Below are positions 13,180-23,100 of a stretch of DNA of 64,000 bases, one piece after another. The notes below the pieces were generated by a model. The model had not been told where the DNA came from and did not search any database. It saw only the letters and a program-made list of their open reading frames with translations. The DNA comes from Ecdyonurus torrentis. Its lineage: Eukaryota > Arthropoda > Insecta > Ephemeroptera > Heptageniidae. Location of the stretch: NCBI GenBank assembly GCA_949318235.1, contig OX439137.1, positions 2,597,249-2,661,248 on the forward strand. Reading direction: 5' to 3'. The position numbers and the translations under genes are program-made. Each line of letters begins with the position of its first letter. Positions within the stretch are counted from its first letter, which is position 1.

Positions 13180-14000
13180 CATGCGGTAACCTCGGTATGT
13201 GGTGTGGTATAGAGTAAAGGTAACGAATGCAAATTTCAATTACTGGTAGGTAAAGAATGCAAATTTCTATACCAGGCTGGTAACTACACACGCGAGCAGG
13301 CAACGACCTAAAAATACACAGCCTGATATTCACACCATATGACAGCATAGAGAAACCGTGGAAACTCTAGGCAGCTATGCCGCTGGACAGTGCAATCACA
13401 ACAATCATGCACCTTTAGAATTCTCTGTCCGTTGTCATGGAATGCATGGCTATATAGTGCAATGTGCTCGGCCAACTAACCCGCAGCCCGATTATTTGTT
13501 AAAAAATTTATTAAAAGTACATATTTGCTAAAACTTCATTAGTTTCTATTGTTATACTTTGTTATTATTATTTTTTTTTAACTTTTATAAAAGTTAAAAA
13601 CTTGCAATACAGAGGAGTATAAAGATCGAAGATTACTCTCAAATTATTCATAATTATATTTTTCATAAAAAAAAAACAAAAAAAAGACAAAATTATTGGT
13701 CACGCCCCTTCTTCAAAATCAAAACAAACCCCCAAAAAAGTGCTACCTGCTAAAATATCAGTTCCATATGAAATAGATGATCCTCAAAATGTACCTAACG
13801 TCCTCTAAAAAAATATCTTTATCTTTTTCTGATTAAATGTTCATTAATATGCTGTATCATTGTTCATTGTGTCGTCGGCGAGAAATTAACATTCAAACAT
13901 ACATACCGCATGAGCACATTTAAAAAAAAAAAAAAAATCTTACCCCTTGGGCCTTCTTGTAGCTCTTAAGCTGGTCTGCGGCGGGATCACGGCTTGCCAT
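581..14000 (-). CDS. CAT: Catalase, 5' part (exons 1 and 2; rest lies left of the window)
   Basis: Catalase breaks hydrogen peroxide down to water and oxygen, mainly in peroxisomes, using a haem group. Two coding exons are visible on the minus strand: exon 1 at 14000-13944 and exon 2 at 752-581. Joined, they give 76 codons plus one base. The protein begins [19 protein letters not shown], then has the [12 protein letters not shown] segment and the active-site stretch [17 protein letters not shown], in which the VVHA histidine is the distal catalytic histidine of the family. Exon 1 ends in phase 0 at a GTAAGA donor, exon 2 starts after a TTTTTTAG acceptor in phase 0, and exon 2 ends in phase 1 at GTATGT. 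In human catalase an exon boundary also falls just before the TTG motif and another just after HAKGAG. The remaining roughly 450 residues must lie beyond position 1. The call is very secure for exon 2, and secure for exon 1 because its sequence and phase both fit. Confidence 0.95.
1157..1237 (+). repeat. (AG)n microsatellite, about 80 bp
   Basis: Uninterrupted AG dinucleotides in catalase intron 1. The leucine/serine ORF on the minus strand is an artefact of it. Confidence 0.96.
2202..2516 (+). repeat. Family A miniature inverted-repeat element
   Basis: The element is about 315 bp, starts TATAGGGTGTGTACGCATG and ends in ACCACCTTATATA. A CRE-like TGACGTCA lies near the left end and ATGACGTCGAC near the right. 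It is the reference copy; an almost identical one lies at 53497-53804. TA is the likely target site. Confidence 0.85.
2642..2958. mobile_element. Family E palindromic element, TTAA-flanked
   Basis: An almost perfect hairpin with arms of about 145 bp. It starts TTAAAGGCGTAGAACACC and ends as its inverse, with the centre at a GC-rich CCGCGCGCG loop near 2800. The termini coincide with TTAA. There is no coding capacity. Confidence 0.9.
3055..4150 (+). repeat. Family C element, split by the hAT insertion
   Basis: The left part (3055-3129) begins GGGAGTAGGGTTCCGACC, and the right part resumes at 4054 with GTCACGCCAAGCCGTGAT. Across the junction it matches the uninterrupted copies at 5818 and 26888. 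Family C has GGGAGTAGGGTAC ends and TTAA target sites. The right limit is blurred. Confidence 0.8.
3138..4045. mobile_element. hAT-type non-autonomous element, 908 bp, with perfect 8-bp target duplication
   Basis: The ends are inverted copies of CAGGGGCGGATCCAGG. The 8 bp GCGAAGGG occurs at 3130-3137 and again at 4046-4053. An 8-bp duplication and CAGGGG-type ends are hallmarks of the hAT superfamily. The interior is mostly poly(A/T) and low-complexity DNA with no transposase frame, so it must have been moved in trans. It split a family C copy whose two halves flank it. Confidence 0.93.
4885..5230. other. GC-richer island of unknown nature inside catalase intron 1
   Basis: About 345 bases of balanced composition sit in a very AT-rich intron. 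On the minus strand one frame is open from 5283 to 4831 apart from a single TGA at 5047-5049. The translation does not resemble any family I know, and no inverted or direct terminal repeat was seen. It could be a fragment of an old retroelement, a processed transcript, or an internal promoter. Confidence 0.35.
5818..6180 (+). repeat. Family C element
   Basis: It begins GGAGTAGGGTACCGACC and shares the interior ...GTGTAGCTAAGGGTCACACC... with the copies at 3055 and 26888. The far end is not clean. Confidence 0.75.
6487..6829 (+). repeat. Family B element (first of two in tandem)
   Basis: About 340 bp, starting TTAAAGCCATAGACCAC and ending GGTCTATTCCTTTA. It contains TTATGACGTCAGAAACATG. The terminal inverted repeat is about 14 bp and imperfect. 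Confidence 0.85.
6897..7238 (+). repeat. Family B element (second of two in tandem)
   Basis: Same structure as the copy at 6487, 70 bases downstream, with TTAA at both ends (TTTTAAAGCC and CCTTTAAATT). Confidence 0.85.
8715..9016 (-). repeat. Family A copy, reverse orientation
   Basis: The copy shares the interior blocks GAGAGCATTGATGC and CTCAAGTATGTGAGA, the Y-rich TATGGCCTCCAAGCGC segment and a CCTATAG end with the other family A copies, and is diverged. Confidence 0.75.
10040..10230. repeat. Foldback element with TTCAAAGTCACCCC-type ends
   Basis: AGTCAACTAGGGTGACTTTG at the left is inverted at the right (CAAAGTCACCCCGGTTGACT). Confidence 0.78.
10385..10624 (-). repeat. Family A copy, partial
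   Basis: The right part of a reverse family A element, ending ATGACGTCATGCC then CACCCTATA. Confidence 0.72.
11180..11360. repeat. Family A fragments around a CACCCTATA junction
   Basis: A reverse family A right end (ending TATGACGTCATCCG then CACCCTATA near 11293) is followed directly by a forward-type family A right part (AAAATGTGTCATTTTCCTAT). It looks like two truncated copies or a rearranged copy. Confidence 0.6.
11364..11694 (-). repeat. Family B element, reverse
   Basis: Starts TTAAAGGAATAGACCAGAG and ends GTGGTCTATGGCTTTA. Contains TTTCTGACGTCATAAACATG. Confidence 0.85.
13944..14000 (-). CDS. CAT: Catalase coding exon 1
   Basis: The exon holds nineteen codons from the ATG at 14000-13998 to GGG, followed by a GTAAGA donor. 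It encodes the polar N-terminal arm of catalase (DPAADQL, comparable with DPASDQM in vertebrates). It is too short to appear as a conventional ORF and was recognised by translating the minus strand next to the donor. Confidence 0.88.
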
Positions 14001-14108
14001 GTTGATTTAGAAGTAATTACCTTAAAATTGACTTCACTAAATAACAACAGAACACCCTTCTAACGTTCCTCAACTCGAATAAGTAAACTTTTATTTCAGC
14101 CGGCACAG

Positions 14109-14116
14109 CTTTTATA
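14109..14116 (-). promoter_or_regulatory. TATA box, probable catalase promoter
   Basis: On the minus strand a perfect TATAAAAG lies about 110 bases upstream of the catalase ATG. A start site about 30 bases downstream would fall near 14080 and give a 5' UTR of about 80 bases with no intervening ATG that I could see. The box is seen directly; its use as a promoter is inference. Confidence 0.5.
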
Positions 14117-14922
14117 TGCTTGAAGCATTTAGTACAGATATATCCGATAGAGGCAGCACATCTCAGAACTTTAAATAATAGTTCACTTTTTACTCAATAG
14201 GTGACTAAAAATAATAAAAGTTCTCTAATATTCAAATTTTCATTTCCAATCTTCCACATGGAATTTTCATACATGGAATTTTGAACTTATATTTATGCTA
14301 ATATGGTTAAATATAAATATTAAATTGTGTGTATAGTGTATATGGAAATATTTTACAGTGCGTAATAAAAAAAAAGTACATACACCCTTTTAGAATTAAC
14401 CCCGCAATATCCGGCCATATACCCCCGAAAAATATTATCTTATTTTCTTAATAAATAAGCATATTGATTTATATATCGTTTCTCGATCATGGCATATATA
14501 TTTTTAAATCCACAAAATCAACTCGTATCAACTGTTTCTGAAGCCGCGTATATCATAATCTCAGATTAGATTCAAAAAAATTTGTGATTTTGAATTGAAT
14601 CAATTTATTTCAATAATTTATAAAATTCTGGTGATGTAGCATCCTAAAGAAGGTGACAAATGAAATAATCAATCAGAGTTTCGTTTTTTTTTTTTTTTTT
14701 AATTGGATTACAATTTTAAATATTTTTTTATATTATTATTATTTTTTAGTTTAAATTGTTCATTTTTTCACTGCAAGTTGGTTAAAATAATGAGCTGCTG
14801 AAAAAAAAATATATATATGAATTAGGAAGGTCAAAATGATATCTTTGCTATATGCTACTGGGGCAATTAAAATTTACTCTTGTGTACAGCACGCAATTTC
14901 ATACAGATTTTAGACTGATCAT

Positions 14923-15655
14923 TATAGAGTGCGTGCGCATGACGTCATTCTGAATGCTTTTTTTGATGCTCTTCTCTTGACCATGCATGAATGAATAACA
15001 TAATATATTGCTCAGCATAGGTACAAACTAGAGCTGTAAAAAACTCGACATTTTTTTAGCCCGGGCTGAAATTTTTTAGCCCGGTTTGACTTGAAACCCG
15101 GGTTTAGCTTGAAATCGAGCTTAAACTCGAAAAACGAGCCAAAGCTCGGAAAGCTCGATATTTGAGCTGAAGTTCGAAAACGAGCTTTCGAGCCTTTGAA
15201 GAAAAAAGCTCGACTTTCATTAAAAAAAAAATTGTTTTTGAAGGGTAAAAGTCATAAATAAAAGAAAATAATTTTTAATAATATTTTAAACAGCCTATTT
15301 TTTTATGATAGAATATTAAAAACACTATTTTAAACAAAAATTACAAACTTTTTTTCTTTGCTTTTTGTAAAAAAAAAAATTTGTGGCTCGATTTATTTTC
15401 AAAATCTCGTTTTTTTCACGAGTCATTCTCGAGCTTAACTCGAAATAGCTCGTTTTCGAGCTAAAAGCTCGAAACCTGCGGTTTACCATTTTCAAAAAAA
15501 CGAGGACCCGAAGATTTTGGCCCGGGCGGGTGCTCGAACCGGTTTAAATTTACAGCTCTAGTACAAACATAGTGTTTGGCTATTTTCGCTTTGAAATTAT
15601 AGCTATTTTGGTTGTCATATATTATTTTTCTTGCATGCTTGATAAACACTAATTC
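14923..15655 (+). repeat. Family A copy interrupted by a hAT element
   Basis: The left part (14923-15028) has GCATGACGTCATTCTGAATG, and the right part resumes after 15560 with TGTTTGGCTATTTTCG. The interruption is the 532-bp hAT element. Confidence 0.78.
15029..15560. mobile_element. hAT-type miniature element, 532 bp, 8-bp target duplication
   Basis: The terminal inverted repeat is TAGAGCTGTAAA, flanked by the direct 8-bp GTACAAAC at 15021-15028 and 15561-15568. The subterminal regions carry many copies of the GAGCT/AGCTC and CCCGGGC motifs in both orientations, a usual layout for transposase-binding regions. No transposase frame is present. Confidence 0.9.
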
Positions 15656-15669
15656 ATGAATTCCGCATC

Positions 15670-15973
15670 TATAGGGTGTGCGCATGACGTCATATTTAAT
15701 GCGCTTGAAGGCTATACTGGATTGAGTAGTGAATAACATTGCTCAGCATTATGAAAAATTCGTTTTAGGGAATTTTCTTTGGAAAATCGATTAATTTTTG
15801 TCATTGTTTCTCAAATACTTGAGATACTAATTCATCATATTTACAGCTTCAAATGATCTCAATAATTTTGCATAGTGTTTTTAAACTGGCAAAATGTGTT
15901 ATTTTCCTATGCTACCCATAGTGATCCAACATGGCGTTGCATATGACTTTAACTTGAATGCGCATACTAGATA
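15670..15973 (+). repeat. Family A copy, adjacent to the previous one
   Basis: It starts TATAGGGTGTGCGCATGACG and retains the AACTGGCAAAATGTG interior, so two family A copies lie head to tail. Confidence 0.75.
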
Positions 15974-16302
15974 GAGTTAATGTGACGTTATTGAAGCGCC
16001 TGGCAAGGTAGGCAACTTTTTCAGCGTTGCAGTAAAGCAAGTTGCCTACATCTAATATTTAATAGGCGTGACCACCGAGACCATATCAGCTGTCGATTTG
16101 AACAAAAAATGCAAATAAAACACTTATTTTATAAATGCCAGTATTTTATTTTTTTTTTACTATTATATTTTCAATGTCTATTTCATCTATAATAATATTA
16201 AGATTAGATTTAGTGTAGCTATTTTGAATAACTGAGTTTACAATTACAATACAACTTCCGGCATTACCAACTGCCATCTTGGATTGTCTTGGATTTTGGA
16301 AG

Positions 16303-16410
16303 ATGGAGATGGAAGCAGCCCAGCAGAAGCAGAATGGAAGCTGGAAGCGAAGCGACATTATAGCACTGTGTAACCGAGAAGATTGGGAGAAGATCTTTGA
16401 AAACATTTGA
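16303..16410 (+). CDS. Possible short ORF, 35 codons, unrecognised
   Basis: The ORF begins MEMEAAQQKQNGSWKR and ends EDWEKIFENI before TGA. Composition is markedly less AT-rich and the translation is polar and protein-like, unlike the surrounding repeats. No donor site is apparent before the stop. It could be a first exon read in the wrong way, a micropeptide, or chance. I do not recognise the sequence. Confidence 0.2.
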   Translation: MEMEAAQQKQNGSWKRSDIIALCNREDWEKIFENI

Positions 16411-17380
16411 AAAGGAGAGGAGAAAAATACATGAAAAGACACGACACAACCGCTAAACCTCATGTGGGCGCATCAATGGGCGCATATCGGTATCCATCAA
16501 GCTCACATGGTCACATGGTATATCCGCTGCCAGCATGAACGACGACATTGTTTTGTCCGGAACGGACTTTTCCCCCTCGCCGTTTGAGTATACATTATAG
16601 TATACATATATATATAAATCCTATTTGTTTTATGTAGACACTATGTAATAATGAATCTCTCGCGGCATATATCATGTGTAATGATAATTCCAGGATAATT
16701 CAACATGATGCGCATAATGCTTTTGGGGGACGAGGGATACTGTGATATTTATTAATATTTTGTTTGAAACATTTTCCAGTTTTTTTATTTTTGTTTAATC
16801 GTTATTATATATCTACTTACGCTTTGACGCAATGGAAATTCTGAAAATGAAATGTATTCACGGGGTATGTCAATATGAAATATGTTAACAAAACTCCTTG
16901 GGACCCCGCGGAGTGGACCCATGCACACATAAGCTTTGGTAACCGAATCCCGCCTGGTGCACCACCTGGCTGATGTGACAGTGACGCTTTTAATGCTGGG
17001 CGGATAAGGCAAGGCGGGACTTGAAGCCCTGTTTTTCCATCAGAACTTAATTATTGTTTCAGGTAAATTAAAAAAAATAAAGGACCGATAAATGAAATCA
17101 TAAAATTTCAATACATTATCGATGGGCAAATAGGAACACCGGCAAACATATAGCGATAAATAAGAAAAATAAAAGTCTAACTAAAGGTGATGTAGCCACC
17201 AATTGGAGAGGAAAATGCACAGAACCCCTAATTTAACGTACATAAATAATGGCTGAGATTTTTTTTTTTAAAGATATATCTTTACATATATCTTGACATA
17301 TATATATATATATATACAAAAAATAATAATAATAAATACGATTAAATATATAAAGGGAAAAATTGAATATTGAAGACTTA

Positions 17381-19067
17381 TGCCTTGTTCACATTGAGCT
17401 TTTTGTAATTGGAATTGCTAATTACTTTCACTTAAGAAAATTTCTTGATTGTTAAGTATTTACTAATTTTCCAATTAGCATTTTCACTTAAGAACTTTTT
17501 TTCTTAATTTTCCAATTAGCATTTTCACTTAACAATTTTTTTTTCTTAAGTGGGTAATTAGAAGAATTTTATTGTTAATTTCAATTCAATTAAGAATCAA
17601 ACCCAACTTGATCCTTAATTGATTTTTGGTATTGCAAATTTTTTGAAAAAGGGTTTCCAATAGATTTTATGATAAGAAATTGATAAATTAATAATTTTTT
17701 TAACAGAATATTATAATATTTTTTATTTTTCAAATTAATTACTATTTTAGAATTTTTAGAATTATTATTATTTTAATATTATTTTTGTTTTGGGGGGTTT
17801 CCACTCAAATTTGGTTCGTACATTGCATAAATACTCATGAACTTTTTTTTTTATAATTTTGTAACTTCAACCCTAATCAAATTTTTACCCCGAAAATTAA
17901 AGTTCGATCTTGTTTCTGAACATAAGAAAGTCACTTAATTACCTCTGGTTATCTTAACGTGCCAAAGACAATAGGTGGTAATTAAAATGTTGTAACTTCA
18001 ACCCTCATTGAGATTAGGGGTATAGTGTACCCCAAAAGTTGAATATTTTTATCCAATCACAACAAAGTTGTTTATATGATATGGGATATGGGTATAACTT
18101 GACATGCCAATTAAGCACATGAGCATAATTGAAATTCTGTAACTTCATCTCTTATCAAGATTAGGGGTAGTTCACCCAGAACACTTCTCGTATTTAAGCG
18201 TAGCAGTCGCTTTAAATGGTTCCCATTTCTTTTTGTGGCGCTCATAAATGAGAACCTATATATTTCTTTACAAAACTAACCCGTCCTTATATTGATAAAG
18301 GGTTGAAGTTACAGAAATTTAATTATTATAACCTCATTGTGCTTGGCATGTTGAATTACCAAGGTAAATGACTATGCTGCGCTCACATAAGAAATTTATT
18401 TATTTAAATTAAAACTACGAAATTTGCCCCCCCCCCCCCCCCCCTCTCATATTCATATTTGTTACAATTACTATTTTTGTCTTTGGCACGTTAATCTAGC
18501 CATGAATAAGCTCTAGTACTTTTGTTGCCTAGCTGCATGGCTCATGCAGATACAGCATGACTTCAATTTTCCCCTAAAGGTGAAATTTTTATATTTTAAT
18601 ATTCACGAATATTTATGCAATTTACCAAGTTGACTGGAAAAGGCCTAAAATAAAATTAATAATACAAAAAAAAGTAATAATAAATATATTATAATAATTA
18701 TAAAAAATATCTATATAATTATAATAGGCCTAAGAATAATAATTAAATAATAAAAAAATTAATAAAATTTATTAATTTATCAATTAAATGTATCAAAATC
18801 TATTGAAAAGTCTTTTTCGAAAAAAATTGCACTAAAAAAATTAATTAAAAATCACTTGGGTTTGATTCTTACGTAAATTCAAATTTTGAAAAAAAAAAAT
18901 CTTCTAATTACTCACTTAAGAAAAAAATTAAGAAAAAAATTTGTTAAGTGAAACCAATTAAGAAAAATTCTTAAGTGAAAAATCAGTTTCAATGTGAACA
19001 CCAATCGTTCTTAAGTGAAAGTAATTAGCAATTCCAATTACAAAAAGCTCAATGTGAACAAAAGGCA
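17381..19067. mobile_element. PIF/Harbinger-like non-autonomous element, 1.69 kb
   Basis: The left end TGCCTTGTTCACATTGAGC is inverted at the right (with two extra bases), and the inverted repeat extends through TAATTGGAATTGCTAATTAC for about 60 bp. The trinucleotide TTA occurs on both sides (17378-17380 and 19068-19070), which matches the 3-bp duplication of the PIF/Harbinger superfamily. Inside are repeated CACTTAAGAA and TGTAACTTCAACCCT motifs but no transposase frame. A C-run of 18 bases lies near 18427-18444. Confidence 0.78.
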
Positions 19068-19684
19068 TTAATGTATCCTGTTTGTTTTGTACACTCGACT
19101 GGATATACCATATAATCAGTATACTTGTGTTCACTATGGATATTATATTAGCTTTTATTTGTTTGTTGTTAGTTAATTTTAGCAATTTAATATATTACGT
19201 CGAGGCTAAAATTACCTAAATAAATGCCAATATAAATATTAACTGTTTTTATAAAATGCACTGTGTGGTAGTTTATATGTATATTATGTATCTATACTGA
19301 AGAACCATATATAGTAAAGCATGCCAATAATTAACTGCATAGGGTCTATCTCAACCATAATATATATCTCCCTCTGAACTATACAACTATATGGTGTGTT
19401 TGATTGCAGACTAAACCCATGTCATCATACCAAAGGACTTTGAGTTCTCCACTCTGCAGCAGGTTAACGTGGCTCACTAAGGAGCTTCCAACTTCATAAC
19501 TACGGCTCAAACTCTACAAATCAAGGGTGCTCCAAGTCATTATTGTGTACTATTGCGACCAGCAGGTATATACTGACTGCATATGGGTCTACGTCATGCA
19601 AGCTGTACCCCTGTACCTTCCTTTTACATTTATCAAGAATTTTATTGACCTTTTTGACTTAAATATTTTAATAATAAAAATTGA

Positions 19685-19685
<1 letters not shown>

Positions 19686-19762
<77 letters not shown>
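19686..19762 (+). repeat. Compound microsatellite (CA)n(TA)n
   Basis: About 24 bases of CA repeat run into about 50 bases of TA repeat. The ORFs reading HTHT/YIYI on either strand are artefacts of it. Confidence 0.95.
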
Positions 19763-19765
<3 letters not shown>

Positions 19766-19795
19766 TTTATTAGATGTTTGAGTGCTATGTGCATG

Positions 19796-20130
19796 GATAG
19801 TGATGGTCGTCTAGTTTTTTTTTTTTTTTTTTTTTTTTTTACTTGCATGCAAGAGGTCGCGGGTTTGATCCCAGCCACCGTCCAGGCTTTTACAAAAGCC
19901 TGGTGGTAGCAAGGATCTATTATGGCTTTTTAAATTTGGGAGGCAAAGTTAACGCTTGCTCAGTCTGTTTTGGCAAATGCCGGTATATCTGCTAGGCCGT
20001 GGGGAACCCGATTTGGATAAACGTACCTGCAAGTACTTTAAAGTGTTTTGGTTTATTCTAGGGGGTGCTTAAATGCAGTTGGAAAACTGCCAGTATCTCA
20101 CTCAGGTTCAGTCAAAGAAAAAAATATATA
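19796..20130 (+). mobile_element. tRNA-derived SINE
   Basis: The head resembles a tRNA: an A-box-like GGTCGTCTAGT is followed, after an inserted poly(T) run, by a B box in GGGTTTGATCCCAGCCACC. The body (AGGCTTTTACAAAAGCCTGG ... GGGTGCTTAAATGCAG) is shared with the copy at 56862-57181, and the tail is A-rich. The sequence is not a functional tRNA gene. Confidence 0.75.
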
Positions 20131-20811
20131 TATTTTTTTTAGACTGGCATCAAGTAAGTGCTTATGTGCTGGGAGAGTATGATAAGTTTGGGGAAATTTA
20201 TAATTATTTTAATGATTTGTTCTAAACACCAGCAATTATAAGCAGGTTTTCTAGAATATTAGGTAAAATGTATAATAATATTTATAAGCATAAAGAGCCT
20301 GGAAAGCTAAATTATAATCTAATATATGGTAGAGTTGTTGGCATGTAGCCTATAATATAATATGGCTTTTCTTTTTAAGGTTATTTAAATGAGGGGGGGG
20401 GGGGGGTCAAAAAAAACAGTTGGTTATATACATTGAATTTGTTACTTGAAGAGAAATATTGAGTTGTGTGTTGCTTGCATTTTTGATGCCACACAAGTCC
20501 AGCTGATATATATTCAAATTTTCAATCTATAGCTTAATTTTTGTTTGAAGAAGATAATCGCAATGCTGTATAAATCATGCATTGCCAAAACAAGATAATG
20601 GTTATATACAACTGGAAGTGCACACCTTTTCTCGGACATTCTAGTTCTATAATAGGAATAAAATTCATTTAAAATTATGATAATTTCTGGGGAAATTTGT
20701 TTGTGAGAAAGGTGTGAATTTAGTTTTATAGATCTTGATTTTGGCCAGAGGGTGTTATTTTAGTTGTACGCTTATAGGTTTAGTTTTGCTGTACATACAA
20801 GGTGTGTGCAG

Positions 20812-20907
20812 TTGCAACATCTCTGAGTGGAGCAGGGTTTATCACTGAGCCTCAAGTGTCTCCACCTTGCAGTACTTGGCCTGCACAGCAAGCCTCTCAG
20901 GTCTCAG
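20812..20907 (+). CDS. Candidate internal exon of an unrecognised gene
   Basis: The block is flanked by a GTGTGTGCAG acceptor and a CTCAG/GTAATT donor. One frame is open throughout (ATSLSGAGFITEPQVSPPC then STWPAQQASQVS) and ends in phase 1, compatible with the block at 22876. The family is not recognised. It could equally be a noncoding exon. Confidence 0.25.
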
Positions 20908-22027
20908 GTAATTAAATTATAGCTGTGATGGCTTTACATATATATACTGAAGCTTAATAAAGGTAGCCAGCGGCTGCGACAAAAACTCATGGAACTGTCG
21001 TGAAATATAAAACATGTTAAAATTAACATATGAAGTAAAAATGGAATTTTACAATGTTCATAGCTGCAAACTTCATCAAATTTGAGTAATTTGACTTTTA
21101 AGATAAAAGTGACCATTCAAACTATTTAACTTGAGTTTAAAAATGTTATTTTCCCAGAATGGAAAAAAAAAAGTTTATTTGAAAATTATATAACATTTGT
21201 TTTGTTTCTTAATATAAGAGAAAAAACTATTACAAAAATATAAAATTGGTTTTCAAGTATCTTACGTCTGTCGCACTCTATTTAAAATAATAATTGCAAA
21301 CAGATCCCTTTTAATGCGTAGACTATAAATACTACAGCAATAAAGTGGTCTGTGTGCCCCATAACTTATTTGTTGTTAGTGGCCATAGCACATAAGAATA
21401 AGTGGGGAGGTTCTAGTTTTTCAACAATAGGTTTTGTTATATTGGTGCAGCTGTGATTACATGGACACCTAGGACCTAGACTAGAGGGACACATCTCTAT
21501 ATTGTCTTGCTGTATAACACTTCTTTTGGGGGTATGAATAAGCAGCTCTTGACTTTTATAATGAAGTGTTTGTAACCCGGCCTGGTTTTCTTTTCCGCCA
21601 AAAAAATGCGCATTCCATTTGATTAACCAAAGTTGGTCTTCATTTTAGGAGTAAAACAGGGTTACGAACAGCATTATAATAAATTAAAAAAAAAAAAAAA
21701 AGAGTTTATAAATTTTACTGTATATCTCAAAGAAGAAGAAATATATTTTTTTTCTAAATTTCAAGCAAATTTAGAAAAATATAACTTTTTAGTATAATCA
21801 AGTTCCTTTTGTTATTTAGAAAAGCAAAATGCTCAAATAAAAAAGAAATATTTAGTTTAATAAATTTCAAGTTTTTAGAACTTTGTTCCCAGTTTATTAC
21901 AGAAAATCTGATCAAGTTGAACCATAGTGTTCAATTTGTTCTTTTTGTAAGAAATAAAAAGCAAATATATTAAAAAAAAAAAAAAAAAATGTTTACCACA
22001 TATATTGCAGCTAATCCTCCTGGTATC

Positions 22028-22327
22028 GAGGGTCTATGCATTCATGTTCAAGTCGACGCCATGCTGGATAACTCAATACATGGGTGACATAGGAAAATAA
22101 ATTATTTTGCCAGTTTAAAACCACTGCAAAATATTTTTGAGAGCATTTTGATGCTGTAAATATGTTGAATTGGTATCTCAAGTATGTGATAAAAAAATTA
22201 AGCGATTTCCCAAAGAAAATTATCTAAAAGTTGGTCCATATGCTGAGCAATGTTATTCACTACTCCAGTATGGGCAGTATGGCCTTCCAAGCGCATTAAA
22301 TGTGACGTCAGCCGCATACACCCTATA
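22028..22327 (-). repeat. Family A copy, reverse orientation
   Basis: The interior matches and the copy ends TGTGACGTCAGCC then CACCCTATAG. Confidence 0.78.
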
Positions 22328-22369
22328 GGACTTCGTGTTTTATAGTTTTAAATAAATATGTATTTTCTT

Positions 22370-22407
<38 letters not shown>

Positions 22408-22875
22408 AGTATATTTAAGTATATAACTTCAGTGATGTTCATAAACCCTGTTTTCTTGCACCTAAATAAAATATGATGGATGGACAGGATGGATTTGATC
22501 GTACTTTGGATTGTATGTAGTAGAAAATGTATGTGGATCTTTTTTTTATTATTATTATTATTTAAGGGAAGCAAATGTGTGTATAATTCAGTTGAGCACT
22601 CTACATTACGTTTCGGAAACAACTTTCACATTGCTTGATACTAGATGTGACAAAAAAAAAAAAAAAAAACTAGGCACAAGATAAAAAACAGCACTCATAT
22701 TTTCCACTGCATTATTATATTATAGCATTTCTCATTAAACAACAGCAAAGGAAAATAAACTTTTTTTCATGGCTTTTTTTTTTTTTTTTTTTTTTTTTTT
22801 GTAATAAAATAATTATATTTCTAAGATTTGAATGTAACTTCATAAGCGTCATATATTTATCCCATGGTGTTGCAG

Positions 22876-23100
22876 GCTTGTGTGCTAGAGTAGCTGGTGT
22901 ATCTACCGAGCAGTGGAAGCAGCAGTCCACATCTTATGCGAGGAATACTGCAGAGAAAGCTATACTGATGCAGATGTACAGACACAAGAGATATCGATGA
23001 AAGTTGGACCTGCTGGTGGTGAGCAGCGTCTTTGTCAGTGACATCAAGCTGGACTGGACATCTGATATGGAGGAGGAGGAGCTTTCCATCCAAGCTCATG
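22876..23100 (+). CDS. Candidate exon or decayed exon of an unrecognised gene
   Basis: 225 nt between a TGTTGCAG acceptor and a CATG/GTACGT donor. Entering in phase 1 from the block at 20812-20907, the frame reads LCARVAGVSTEQWKQQ..., meets one TGA at 22998-23000, then stays open through SDIKLDWTSDMEEEELS to the donor, also in phase 1. Composition is clearly non-repeat. A terminal coding exon, a pseudogene with one nonsense change and a noncoding exon are all possible. The minus strand is also open for 80 codons, so even the strand is uncertain. Confidence 0.3.

Larger units (their letters stand above)
753..13943 (-). other. Catalase intron 1, 13.2 kb, repeat-filled
   Basis: The intron lies between the two recognised catalase exons. 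It holds copies of families A, B, C, D, E and J, a 908-bp hAT element, (AG)n at 1157-1237 and 12868-12892, and poly(A/T) runs at 3334-3370, 8589-8620 and 13141-13179. No other coding exon was recognised. The stretch 4890-5230 is clearly less AT-rich than its surroundings and remains unexplained. Confidence 0.85.

Noticed and set aside
15461..15739. 92-codon ORF on the minus strand.
   Set aside because: It straddles the right end of a hAT element and part of a family A repeat, with no domain.
16146..16463. 105-codon ORF on the minus strand.
   Set aside because: Antisense to the low-AT block; hydrophobic phenylalanine/serine-rich translation with no signal of a known domain. The block is reported as a candidate on the plus strand only, at low confidence.
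22998..23000. In-frame TGA as a selenocysteine codon in the candidate exon.
   Set aside because: No selenoprotein family is recognised and no SECIS-like element was identified; a nonsense change or noncoding exon is simpler.
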